DNA of 64,000 nt from Mycobacterium parmense. Lineage in GTDB: Bacteria; Actinomycetota; Actinomycetes; Mycobacteriales; Mycobacteriaceae. The first letter of the stretch is position 1, and each line of letters opens with the position of its first letter. The DNA lies in assembly GCF_010730575.1 (NCBI RefSeq), contig NZ_AP022614.1, forward strand, positions 5,766,001 through 5,830,000, written 5' to 3'. The position numbers and the translations under genes were made by a program. The notes beneath the pieces were generated by a model. It made no database searches. It saw only the letters and a list, made by a program, of their open reading frames with translations, and was not told where the DNA came from. Of this stretch, positions 37,798 to 46,104 are shown one piece after another.

Positions 37798-38942
37798 GGT
37801 TGGTATCCCAGCGTTTTCGCGGCGAGCGCGGTGAGGATTTCGGTGGTTCCGCCGCCGATGCCCAGGATCCTCATGTCCCGGTATTGGCGTTCGACTTCGC
37901 ATTCGGTCATGTAGCCCATGCCGCCGAACAGCTGAACGGCTTGGTGGGCCACCCATTCCCCGGCCTCGACGGCGGTGTTCTTCGCGAAGCACACCGGCGC
38001 GATCAGGTTGGTCTCGCCGGCCAGCTGGCGCTCGACGACATTGCGCGCGTAGACCCGGGCGACGTCGATGCGGCGCGCCATCTCGGCCAGGGTGTTCTGC
38101 ACCGACTGGCGTGATATCAGCGGACGGCCGAACGTCTCTCGGTCGCGGCACCATTGGACGGTCAGGTCCAGGCAGCGCTGGGCGCTCGAATACGCTTGTG
38201 CGGCAAGCCCGATACGCTCCGCGACGAACGCCTGGGCGATCTGGAGGAAGCCGCTGTTCTCCGCTCCCACCAGGTTGGCCGCCGGGACCCGTGCGTCGAC
38301 GAACGACAGCTCCGCGGTGTCCGATGACCGCCATCCCATCTTGTCCAGCTTGCGGGTCACCCCGAAACCGGGCGTGCCCTTCTCGACCACCAGCAGCGAC
38401 ACCCCGGCCGCCCCCGGGCCGCCGGTGCGCACGGCCGTGACGACGTAGTCGGCGCGCACGCCCGAGGTGATGTAGGTCTTGGCGCCGTTGACCACGTAGT
38501 GATCCCCGTCCCGGACCGCCGCGGTGCGCAGATGCCCGACGTCCGAGCCGCCGCCGGGTTCGGTGATCGCGAGCGCGCCGATCTTGGCCCCGGACAGCGT
38601 CGGCCGCACGAACTCGTCGATCAGCCGGGCGTCATCGGAGGCGATCATGTGCGGCACCGCGATCCCGCAGGTGAACAGCGACGCGAACACACCTCCCGGC
38701 GCGCCCGCCCGGTGTACTTCCTCGCAGATGACCACCGAGTCGGCGCCGTCTCCGCCGCCGCCCCCGACCGCCTCGGGAAAGCCCGCACCCAGCAGCCCGG
38801 CTGCACCGGCGCGCCGGTGCAGGTCGCGGGGCAGCTCGCCGACGCGCTCCCACTGCTCGACGTTGGGCAGGATCTCGCGTTCGGCGAAGGAGCGCACCGT
38901 CTTTCGCAGCTGGTCGCGCTCGGGTGTGGTCCAGATGTTCAC
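37794..38942 (-). CDS. fadE13: Acyl-CoA dehydrogenase FadE13-like
   Basis: The 382-residue dehydrogenase has LAITEPGGGSDVGHLRT, YVVNGAKTYITSG, the segment QLFGGMGYMTECEVERQYRDMRILGIGGGTTEI near the C-terminus, and the catalytic-base region typical of citronellyl-/isovaleryl-CoA type enzymes (exact substrate not readable). Start GTG 38942 overlaps the stop of the AtuA-like gene as GTGA. Probably supplies the enoyl-CoA that AccA2/AccD2 carboxylates. Confidence 0.93.
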   Translation of the reverse strand: MNIWTTPERDQLRKTVRSFAEREILPNVEQWERVGELPRDLHRRAGAAGLLGAGFPEAVGGGGGDGADSVVICEEVHRAGAPGGVFASLFTCGIAVPHMIASDDARLIDEFVRPTLSGAKIGALAITEPGGGSDVGHLRTAAVRDGDHYVVNGAKTYITSGVRADYVVTAVRTGGPGAAGVSLLVVEKGTPGFGVTRKLDKMGWRSSDTAELSFVDARVPAANLVGAENSGFLQIAQAFVAERIGLAAQAYSSAQRCLDLTVQWCRDRETFGRPLISRQSVQNTLAEMARRIDVARVYARNVVERQLAGETNLIAPVCFAKNTAVEAGEWVAHQAVQLFGGMGYMTECEVERQYRDMRILGIGGGTTEILTALAAKTLGYQP

Positions 38943-40660
38943 AGCAACCTCTCCGGGATGTCGACGTGGCGGCTGCGCAGCCATTCCCCCAGCCCCTTGG
39001 CCTGGGGGTCGAATCGCGCTTGGTAGGCGACACCTTGACCAAGGATTCCCTCGATGACGAAGTTCACCGCGCGCAGGTTCGGCAGGACATGCCGGGTGAC
39101 GTCGAGCTCGGCCGCCTCGGGCAGCAACTCCTTGAGCAGTTCGACGGTCAAGGTGTTGGCCAGCCAGCGCCATTGGTCGTCGGTCCGCACCCACACCCCG
39201 ACGTTCGCCGATCCGCCCTTGTCGCCGCTGCGGGCTCCGGCGATGCGGCCCAGCGGCGCCCTGCGCACCGCAGCGGCTGCGAGCGCATCCGGCAGGGCCG
39301 GTGCGTCGGCGTCTTCGAGCGCCAACGTCTCGGTGGCGCAGGGGATGACGCTTCGCGTCCCGTCGGCGTGCACGGCAACGTGCGACACCATCGTCGCGTC
39401 GACGTAGCCGGCGGTGAACACACCGTAGACCTGGCCGTCACCCGGCGGCGCGGTCACGTGGAACCCCGGATAGCTGGCGAGTGCCAATTCCACTGCAGCC
39501 GAGGAGAATTGACGCCCGACATTCGCGGGATCGGGGTCGCGCACGACACAGTGCAGGAGGGCGCTCGCGGCCTCCTCGGTGTCGGCGTCGGGGTGGTCGG
39601 TGCGGGCCAGCGACCACTGCAGCTCGGTCGGCTTGACGGTGAGCGCGGCCTCGAGTTGCCGGCGCACCAGCTCGGCCTTCGCGGCGATGTCGAGTCCCGT
39701 GAGCACGAACGTCATCGCGTTGCGGAACCCGCCGATGCTGTTCAGCGAGACCTTCAGCGTGGGCGGCGGGGGTTCGCCGATGACGCCGCTGATGCGCACG
39801 CGGTCGGGGCCGTCGGTGCTCAGCGTGACGGTGTCCATCCGCGCGGTGACGTCCGGGTTGGCATAGCGCGCCCCGGTGATTTCGTAGAGGAGTTGCGCGG
39901 TCACCGTGTCGATGTCGACGCGACCGCCCGTGCCCGGGTGTTTGGTGATCACCGACGAGCCGTCGGCGCTCACCTCGGCCAGCGGGAAACCGGCGTGGGT
40001 GAGGTCGGGTATCTCGGTGAAGAAGGAATAGTTGCCGCCGGTGGCCTGGACCCCGCACTCGATGACGTGGCCGGCGACCACCGCCCCCGCGAGTCGGTCG
40101 TAGTCGTTGCGCCCCCAGCCGAAGTGCGCCGCCGCCGCCCCGACGATCACCGAGGCGTCGGTCACCCGTCCGGTGACCACGACGTCGGCCCCGCCGTCGA
40201 GGCAGTCGACGATTCCCCAGGCGCCGAGGTAGGCGTTGGCGGTCAGCGGCGTACCCAGTCCCAGTTCCGCGGCGCGCGGCAGCAGGTCGTCTCCCTCGAC
40301 GTGGGCGACCCGGGCGCCCACGCCGAGGCGCTCGGACAGGGCGCGTATCGCGTCGGCGAGCCCGGCCGGGTTGAGACCGCCGGCGTTGGCGACGATGCGG
40401 ACGCCACGGTCGCAGGCTTCGCCCAGGCAGGTCTCGAGCTGGGTGAGAAAGGTTTTGGCGTAGCCGCGCTCGGGGTGCTTGAGGCGGTCGCGGCCCAGGA
40501 TGAGCATGGTCAGTTCGGCCAGGTAGTCGCCGGTGAGGTAGTCGACGTCGCCGCCGGCGAGCATCTCGCGCATCGCCGACAGCCGGTCGCCGTAGAAGCC
40601 CGAGCAGTTCGCGATGCGCACGGGGCCCGGACGCTTCGAGGGACCCGCAGCTGAGGCCAT
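38939..40660 (-). CDS. AtuA-like acyclic terpene utilisation family protein (DUF1446)
   Basis: The 573-residue protein has the DUF1446/AtuA pattern: RIANCSGFYGDRLSAMREML, DYLTGDYLAELTM, IVANAGGLNPAGLADAI, VVTGRVTDASVIVGAAAAHFGW, ECGVQATGGNYSFF, and a C-terminal segment ARSGDKGGSANVGVW. AtuA is needed for growth on citronellol and geraniol in Pseudomonas, with unknown biochemistry. As first gene of the operon with carboxylase and dehydrogenases it reproduces an atu/liu-type cluster. ATG 40660 is chosen for a GGAGGAGG site at proper spacing. It corresponds to Rv0976c. Confidence 0.87.
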   Translation of the reverse strand: MASAAGPSKRPGPVRIANCSGFYGDRLSAMREMLAGGDVDYLTGDYLAELTMLILGRDRLKHPERGYAKTFLTQLETCLGEACDRGVRIVANAGGLNPAGLADAIRALSERLGVGARVAHVEGDDLLPRAAELGLGTPLTANAYLGAWGIVDCLDGGADVVVTGRVTDASVIVGAAAAHFGWGRNDYDRLAGAVVAGHVIECGVQATGGNYSFFTEIPDLTHAGFPLAEVSADGSSVITKHPGTGGRVDIDTVTAQLLYEITGARYANPDVTARMDTVTLSTDGPDRVRISGVIGEPPPPTLKVSLNSIGGFRNAMTFVLTGLDIAAKAELVRRQLEAALTVKPTELQWSLARTDHPDADTEEAASALLHCVVRDPDPANVGRQFSSAAVELALASYPGFHVTAPPGDGQVYGVFTAGYVDATMVSHVAVHADGTRSVIPCATETLALEDADAPALPDALAAAAVRRAPLGRIAGARSGDKGGSANVGVWVRTDDQWRWLANTLTVELLKELLPEAAELDVTRHVLPNLRAVNFVIEGILGQGVAYQARFDPQAKGLGEWLRSRHVDIPERLL

Positions 40661-40706
40661 TTGCGCCTCCTCCATTCAGGCGTCCACGGTCGGGCCGCAG
40701 ACCGAC

Positions 40707-40724
40707 CAACCAACCGGTAGGTTA
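40707..40724. promoter_or_regulatory. Imperfect palindrome upstream of the AtuA-like/acc operon
   Basis: CAACCAACCGGTAGGTTA is symmetric around ACCGGT, with seven of nine base pairs matching. It lies 46 bases upstream of the first operon ATG (40660), a good place for a TetR- or GntR-type operator. No regulator gene is adjacent. Confidence 0.45.
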
Positions 40725-40913
40725 GCGGGTGCCGACGGTGTCACGTCAAGGATCTCCTTCGCGCAGCCGGGTTGTCCGCAGGGGGGATCGGCGCCATTTT
40801 GGCGACCGGCCGTCCACCGACTATCCTGAGAGGCAATCGTCGCCCGTTCGGCCCACCGGCCATGCCGCGCGACATGCCGAATCGCTACCCAGACCGAGGA
40901 GTTAGGCCCGACC

Positions 40914-41087
40914 ATGGCCGTACCCAAGCGCAGGATGTCGCGCGCAAACACCCGAAGCCGGCGCGCGCAGTGGAAGGCCACCAAGACCGAGCTCGTGGGT
41001 GTCACCGTGGCGGGCCAGAAGCACAAGGTGCCGCGCAGGCTGCTCAAAGCGGCGCGTCTCGGCCTCGTCGATCTGGACCGGCGCTGA
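40914..41087 (+). CDS. rpmF: Ribosomal protein bL32
   Basis: The 57-residue product reads [20 protein letters not shown] at its start and ends in [20 protein letters not shown], the mycobacterial L32 pattern. It is a small basic protein of the large ribosomal subunit. No cysteines are present, so it lacks the zinc ribbon of the C+ L32 type. It lies 68 bases before mprA, in the same position as Rv0979A. ATG 40914 is the only sensible start. Confidence 0.93.
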   Translation: MAVPKRRMSRANTRSRRAQWKATKTELVGVTVAGQKHKVPRRLLKAARLGLVDLDRR

Positions 41088-41115
41088 GCTAATCTCGGCA
41101 AATATGCGGCGTGCC

Positions 41116-41134
41116 TCTCAGGGCGCTCTCAGGC
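41116..41134 (+). promoter_or_regulatory. MprA box upstream of mprA
   Basis: Two direct repeats, TCTCAGGG at 41116-41123 and TCTCAGGC at 41127-41134, start 11 bases apart (one helical turn), as described for the MprA recognition motif. They lie 21 bases before the mprA start, fitting autoregulation. Confidence 0.75.
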
Positions 41135-41154
41135 GTTAGGGCGAGACTAGGGCC

Positions 41155-41841
41155 GTGCGGATACTTGTCGTCGACGACGATCGCGCGGTGCGTGAGTCGC
41201 TGCGCAGGTCACTTTCCTTCAACGGTTACTCGGTAGAGTTGGCCCATGACGGGGTCGAGGCCCTGGAGATGATTGCCGGCGATCGGCCCGACGCGCTTGT
41301 CCTCGACGTGATGATGCCGCGTCTGGATGGCCTCGAGGTGTGCCGCCAGCTGCGCAGCACTGGCGACGACCTGCCCATTCTGGTGCTCACCGCCCGCGAC
41401 TCGGTCTCCGAACGGGTCGCGGGCCTCGACGCGGGCGCCGACGACTACCTGCCGAAGCCGTTCGCACTCGAAGAGCTGCTGGCGCGGATGCGGGCGTTGC
41501 TGCGCCGCACCAAGCCCGACGACGACGCCGAATCCGTGGCGATGAAGTTCTCTGATCTTTCCCTGGATCCCGTGACACGCGAGGTCACCCGCGGGCAACG
41601 TCAGATCAGCCTGACCCGCACCGAGTTCTCGCTGCTGGAGATGCTCATCGCCAATCCGCGGCGGGTGCTCACCCGCAGCCGCATCCTCGAAGAGGTGTGG
41701 GGGTTCGACTTCCCCACGTCGGGCAACGCTCTCGAGGTCTACGTCGGATACCTGCGCCGCAAGACCGAGGCCGATGGCGAGCCCCGCCTGATTCACACCG
41801 TGCGCGGCGTCGGCTACGTCCTGCGGGAGACGCCGCCGTGA
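41155..41841 (+). CDS. mprA: Response regulator MprA
   Basis: The 228-residue OmpR-type regulator has a receiver with the acidic pair DDD near residue 8, the phosphorylated Asp in LVLDVMMP, Thr in VLTARD and Lys in YLPKPF, and a C-terminal winged helix with [12 protein letters not shown] and [30 protein letters not shown]. It controls envelope stress and persistence genes with MprB, including sigB, sigE and pepD. Start GTG 41155. The sensor gene follows after 16 bases. Confidence 0.96.
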   Translation: MRILVVDDDRAVRESLRRSLSFNGYSVELAHDGVEALEMIAGDRPDALVLDVMMPRLDGLEVCRQLRSTGDDLPILVLTARDSVSERVAGLDAGADDYLPKPFALEELLARMRALLRRTKPDDDAESVAMKFSDLSLDPVTREVTRGQRQISLTRTEFSLLEMLIANPRRVLTRSRILEEVWGFDFPTSGNALEVYVGYLRRKTEADGEPRLIHTVRGVGYVLRETPP

Positions 41842-41857
41842 CGGCGCAAGAGCAACG

Positions 41858-43426
41858 ATGATCGGGTCCCCCCGGCGCGGGCGCGCACCCCTGCGGGCTC
41901 CCAGCTCGTTGTCCCTGCGGTGGCGGGTGATGCTGCTGGCGATGTCGATGGTGGCGATGGTGGTGGTCCTGATGGCCTTCGCCGTCTACGCGGTGATCTC
42001 GGCCGCGCTGTACAGCGACATCGACAACCAGCTGCAGAGCAGGGCGCAGTTGCTGATCGCCAGCGGATCGCTGGCCGCCGACCCGGGCAAGGCCATCGAG
42101 GGCACGGCCTACTCCGACGTCAACGCGATGCTGGTGAACCCCGGCCACGCGATCTACACGGCGCAGCAGCCGGGCCAGACGCTGCCGGTCGGTTCCGCGG
42201 AGAAGGCCGTCATCCGCGGCGAGTTGTTCATGTCGCGGCGCACGGCCGGCGATCAGCGGATCCTTGCCATCCACCTGCCCAACGGCTGTTCGTTGCTGAT
42301 CTCCAAGAGCCTCAAGCCGACCGAGGCGGTGATGCTGAAATTGCGCTGGGTGCTGCTGATCGTCGGTGGCATCGGCGTCGCGGTCGCCGCGGTGGCCGGC
42401 GGCATGGTCACCAGGGCAGGCCTGCGTCCCGTGGCCCGGCTGACCGAGGCCACCGAGCGGGTGGCCCGCACCGACGACCTGAGGCCCATTCCGGTGTTCG
42501 GCAGCGACGAATTGGCCAGGCTGACCGAGGCTTTCAACCTGATGCTGCGGGCGCTGGCGGAATCCCGGGAACGGCAGGCGCGGCTGGTCACCGATGCCGG
42601 GCACGAACTGCGCACCCCGCTGACCTCGCTGCGCACCAACGTCGAGCTGCTGATGGCGTCGATGGAACCGGGTGCGCCGCGGCTGCCCGAACAGGAGATG
42701 GCGGAGCTGCGTGCCGATGTGCTGGCGCAGATAGAGGAATTGTCAACGCTGGTAGGCGATTTGGTGGACCTCACTCGTGACGACGCCGGCCAGGTGGTGC
42801 ACGAGACGGTCGACATGTCCGAGGTGGTCGACCGCAGTTTGGAGCGGGTCAGGCGGCGGCGCAACGACATTCACTTCGATGTCGAGGTGATCCCGTGGCA
42901 GGTGTACGGCGACGCCGCCGGGCTGTCGCGTGCGGTGTTGAACCTGCTGGACAACGCGGCCAAGTGGAGCCCGCCGGGCGCGCGTGTGGGCTTGACGATG
43001 CGGCAGCTGGACCCGTCGCACGCCGAGCTGGTGGTCGCCGACCACGGCCCGGGAATCCCGCCGCAGGAGCGTCGTCTGGTCTTCGAACGTTTCTACCGCT
43101 CAACGACGGCGCGTGCGATGCCGGGGTCGGGGCTGGGGCTGGCGATCGTCAAGAAGGTGGTGCTCAACCACGGTGGGCTGCTTCGCATCGAAGACACCGT
43201 GCCGGGAGGCCAGCCCCCGGGGACGTCCATCTACGTGCTGCTCCCCGGTCGCCCGGTGCCCATGTCGGATTACCCTGCGGGCTATCCGCTGCCCGGCGAC
43301 GACACGGACTCGGTCGAAGAGGACACTCAGACCGACCCAGCGGTACCGATTGTCGGCGACATCGCGAATTCTCGGGAATCGGCGAACGTTGTCTCAGTGG
43401 ACTCTCAGTCCGCGCGGGCAAGGTAG
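41858..43426 (+). CDS. mprB: Sensor histidine kinase MprB
   Basis: The 522-residue membrane kinase has two membrane helices (about 20-55 and 160-185) around an extracytoplasmic domain of about 110 residues, a HAMP domain, HisKA with the phospho-acceptor His in TDAGHELRTPLTSLRTN, and HATPase boxes (N box LNLLDNAAKWS, G1 VADHGPGIP, G2 GSGLGLAIVKKV). MprB senses surfactant and other envelope stress and phosphorylates MprA; DnaK interaction with its outer domain has been described. Its last 35 bases contain the MprA box of pepD. Confidence 0.96.
   Translation: MIGSPRRGRAPLRAPSSLSLRWRVMLLAMSMVAMVVVLMAFAVYAVISAALYSDIDNQLQSRAQLLIASGSLAADPGKAIEGTAYSDVNAMLVNPGHAIYTAQQPGQTLPVGSAEKAVIRGELFMSRRTAGDQRILAIHLPNGCSLLISKSLKPTEAVMLKLRWVLLIVGGIGVAVAAVAGGMVTRAGLRPVARLTEATERVARTDDLRPIPVFGSDELARLTEAFNLMLRALAESRERQARLVTDAGHELRTPLTSLRTNVELLMASMEPGAPRLPEQEMAELRADVLAQIEELSTLVGDLVDLTRDDAGQVVHETVDMSEVVDRSLERVRRRRNDIHFDVEVIPWQVYGDAAGLSRAVLNLLDNAAKWSPPGARVGLTMRQLDPSHAELVVADHGPGIPPQERRLVFERFYRSTTARAMPGSGLGLAIVKKVVLNHGGLLRIEDTVPGGQPPGTSIYVLLPGRPVPMSDYPAGYPLPGDDTDSVEEDTQTDPAVPIVGDIANSRESANVVSVDSQSARAR
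43392..43410 (+). promoter_or_regulatory. MprA box upstream of pepD (inside the mprB 3' end)
   Basis: TCTCAGTG at 43392-43399 and TCTCAGTC at 43403-43410 again start 11 bases apart. They lie 91 bases before the pepD ATG and overlap the last codons of mprB, so pepD has its own MprA-dependent promoter in addition to operon read-through. Confidence 0.75.
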
Positions 43427-43500
43427 GTCTGCAGCTACTGTTGAGTCGAGCCGAGTCCAGCCCGACCGTATCCGAAATAGAGGAAGAGCGTCTTAGCGAC

Positions 43501-44994
43501 ATGACGAATGACCCGAGGTATTCGCCACCGCCGCAGCAGCCGGGGTATGGTCCCGCGCCCCATCAGCATGGGCCCGTCCCCGGCCACGCCGGCAACCCGC
43601 CCTACGCTCAGGGGCATCGGCAACCGTACAGCCAGCAGTTCGACTGGCGCTATCAGCCGCAGCAAAACCCCCAGTACCGCCAGCCCTACGAGCCGTTCGG
43701 TGGCCCCGGCCGCATGCCCGGCGGCTCCGGGACGGGCCCGATCAGCGGGGGCCCCACCGGCGGCGGTCCCGTTCCGGGCATGCTGCCCCCGATGCCGCCG
43801 CCGGGCCAAAAGAAGTCTCGCGCAGGGGCTCTGACCGCAGGCGCGCTGGCGATCGCGGTGGTTTCGGCCGGAATCGGCGGCGCCGCGGCGACGGCCGTCG
43901 AGCTCGGCACGCACTCGGCCACCATCAGTGGCGGCAGGGTGATCGCGGGGGGAGCCCCCAGCGTCCCCGCCGCCAACATGCCGCCGGGCAGTGTCGAACA
44001 GGTCGCCGCGAAGGTGGTGCCCAGCGTCGTCATGTTGGAGACCGACATGGGCCGCCAGTCCGAGGAGGGCTCCGGCATCATCTTGTCCGCCGACGGGCTG
44101 ATCCTGACCAACAACCACGTCATCGCCGCCGCCAACCCGAAGGCGGCTCCCGGCGGCCCCGGCACACCCGGTGGACCTGCCGGCCCCACCGGCCCCGGGG
44201 GTCCGGGCGGCGGGCCGGGTGGGCCGGCGCCGAAGACGACCGTGACGTTCTCCGACGGTCGCACCGCACCCTTCACCGTCGTCGGCGCCGACCCCACGAG
44301 CGACATCGCCGTCATCCGGGTGCAGGGCGTATCCGGCCTCACCCCGATCTCGCTGGGCTCGTCGTCGGATCTGCGCGTCGGCCAGCCGGTCGTGGCCATC
44401 GGGTCACCGCTGGGTCTGTCGGGCACGGTGACCACCGGTATCGTCAGTGCCCTGAACCGGCCGGTGTCCACCACCGGCGAGTCGGGCAACCAGAACACGG
44501 TGCTCGACGCCATCCAGACCGACGCGGCGATCAACCCCGGTAACTCCGGCGGCGCACTGGTCAACATGAATGGCCAACTCGTAGGCGTGAATTCGGCGAT
44601 CGCGACCCTGGGTGCCGACTCACCCGACGCGCAGAGCGGGTCCATCGGGCTCGGTTTCGCGATCCCGGTCGACCAGGCCAAGCGCATCGCCGACGAGTTG
44701 ATCAGCACCGGCAAGGCGACGCACGCCTCGCTGGGCGTGCAGGTGACCAACGACAAGGGCAGCCCCGGCGCCAAGATCGTCGACGTCGTACAGGGCGGTG
44801 CCGCCGCGGCCGCCGGAGTGCCCAAGGGCGTGCTCGTCACGAAGGTCGACGACCGCCCGATCAACAGCGCGGACGCACTGGTTGCCGCCGTGCGCTCCAG
44901 AGCGCCCGGCGACAAGGTGTCATTGACCTTTCAGGACCCGGCCGGCGGCGGTAGCCGCACCGTGCAGGTCACCCTCGGCAAGGCGGATCAGTGA
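43501..44994 (+). CDS. pepD: HtrA-like serine protease PepD
   Basis: The 497-residue protein has a cytoplasmic Pro/Gln/Gly-rich N-terminus of about 100 residues, a membrane helix near 110-135 (AGALTAGALAIAVVSAGIGGAAATA), an S1C protease domain with His in LTNNHVIAA, Asp in TSDIAVIRV and Ser in NPGNSGGALV, and a C-terminal PDZ domain (ASLGVQVTNDKGSPGAKIVDVVQGGAAAAAGVPKG). It degrades or refolds misfolded envelope proteins and is part of the MprAB/SigE stress loop. A collagen-like Gly/Pro-rich loop of about 30 residues lies between the His and Asp. ATG 43501 gives the family N-terminus. Confidence 0.95.
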   Translation: MTNDPRYSPPPQQPGYGPAPHQHGPVPGHAGNPPYAQGHRQPYSQQFDWRYQPQQNPQYRQPYEPFGGPGRMPGGSGTGPISGGPTGGGPVPGMLPPMPPPGQKKSRAGALTAGALAIAVVSAGIGGAAATAVELGTHSATISGGRVIAGGAPSVPAANMPPGSVEQVAAKVVPSVVMLETDMGRQSEEGSGIILSADGLILTNNHVIAAANPKAAPGGPGTPGGPAGPTGPGGPGGGPGGPAPKTTVTFSDGRTAPFTVVGADPTSDIAVIRVQGVSGLTPISLGSSSDLRVGQPVVAIGSPLGLSGTVTTGIVSALNRPVSTTGESGNQNTVLDAIQTDAAINPGNSGGALVNMNGQLVGVNSAIATLGADSPDAQSGSIGLGFAIPVDQAKRIADELISTGKATHASLGVQVTNDKGSPGAKIVDVVQGGAAAAAGVPKGVLVTKVDDRPINSADALVAAVRSRAPGDKVSLTFQDPAGGGSRTVQVTLGKADQ

Positions 44995-45551
44995 TGAGAC
45001 TCGATGAACCCTCGGCGACGGGGCTGTCGGAACTCGGTTATACGGTGGCACCCATGGAGACGGGTGCGGAATTGATGGTCGGCCGGGCGCTGGTCGTGGT
45101 CGTCGACGATCGCACCGCGCACGGGGACGAGGACCACAGCGGGCCGCTGGTTACCGAGCTGCTGACGGAAGCGGGATTCGTCGTCGACGGTGTGGTGGCG
45201 GTCGCGGCCGACGAGGTCGAAATCCGAAACGCGCTGAACACCGCGGTGATCGGCGGAGTAGACCTGGTGGTTTCGGTCGGCGGGACGGGCGTCACGCCGC
45301 GCGACGTCGCGCCGGAGGCGACGCGAGACATCCTGGACCGGGAGATCCTGGGCATCGCGGAGGCTATTCGGGCTTCGGGGCTGTCCGCGGGGATCATCGA
45401 CGCCGGCTTGTCCCGCGGGCTGGCGGGCGTGTCCGGAAGCACGCTGGTGGTCAATCTCGCCGGTTCCCGCTATGCGGTGCGCGACGGGATGGCGACCCTG
45501 AACCCGCTGGCCGCCCAGATCATCGGGCAGCTGTCGAGCCTGGAGATCTGA
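44994..45551 (+). CDS. moaB2: MoaB-like molybdopterin-binding protein MoaB2
   Basis: The 185-residue protein has the MogA/MoaB fold: ALVVVVDDRTA, DVVVAADEVEIRNAL-like helix, VVSVGGTGVTPRDVAPEATRDIL with the T-G-G-T-G loop, and STLVVNLAGS. Homologues adenylate molybdopterin, but mycobacterial MoaB2 has also been reported to bind sigma factors. It begins at ATG 44994 in a TGATG overlap with pepD, so it is tied to a stress operon rather than a molybdenum cluster, which supports a non-cofactor role. Confidence 0.88.
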   Translation: MRLDEPSATGLSELGYTVAPMETGAELMVGRALVVVVDDRTAHGDEDHSGPLVTELLTEAGFVVDGVVAVAADEVEIRNALNTAVIGGVDLVVSVGGTGVTPRDVAPEATRDILDREILGIAEAIRASGLSAGIIDAGLSRGLAGVSGSTLVVNLAGSRYAVRDGMATLNPLAAQIIGQLSSLEI

Positions 45552-45579
45552 CCCGGCGGGCCCGCGCTCGGGGCCGGGC

Positions 45580-46041
45580 TCATGGCGATTCGGCGTCGGC
45601 GCGAGGACCGTGGCTCGGGGTGGGATTGGTCGCCGCGTTGCCCACGTGCCTGCCCGAGGAGCCGTCGTTGCTTTGTGCGAGCAGGTCCCGGATCTCGGTG
45701 AGCAAGACGATCTGCGCGTCGTCCGCCTGCTCGACCTCGCCGCGCCTGCGCAGCGTGTTGTAGGGGAGCACCACGAAGAAGTAGACGACGAACGCCACCA
45801 GAAAGAAGTTGATCGCTGCCGACAGCAGGACGTTGAGGTCGATGGTCTGGCCGCCGCCGATGCTGATCCGCAGGACGCTGACATCGGAGTGCTGATTGAC
45901 GCCGACCCGATTGATCAACGGGGTGATGATGCTGTCGGTGAACTTGGTGACCAGCGCCGTGAACGCGGTACCGATGACCACGGCGACGGCCAGGTCGACG
46001 ATATTGCCGCGGGAGAGAAACTCCTTGAACCCTTTGAACAT
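45580..46041 (-). CDS. mscL: Large-conductance mechanosensitive channel
   Basis: The 153-residue protein starts [27 protein letters not shown], has the second helix [20 protein letters not shown] and a charged C-terminal helix ([13 protein letters not shown]). It forms a pentameric channel that opens at high membrane tension to release solutes. It corresponds to Rv0985c. It is convergent with moaB2 and is followed upstream directly by the SAF-domain gene. Confidence 0.96.
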   Translation of the reverse strand: MFKGFKEFLSRGNIVDLAVAVVIGTAFTALVTKFTDSIITPLINRVGVNQHSDVSVLRISIGGGQTIDLNVLLSAAINFFLVAFVVYFFVVLPYNTLRRRGEVEQADDAQIVLLTEIRDLLAQSNDGSSGRHVGNAATNPTPSHGPRADAESP

Positions 46042-46104
46042 TGGGAGGCCTTTCTGGACGGGCAGCGTTTGCTGACGGCCGTGCGCCGAGCGGCCGTGCA
46101 GGAG

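Noticed and set aside
45552..45579. GC-rich inverted sequence between moaB2 and mscL as a terminator
   Set aside because: No T-run and imperfect pairing; too weak to annotate in GC-rich DNA.
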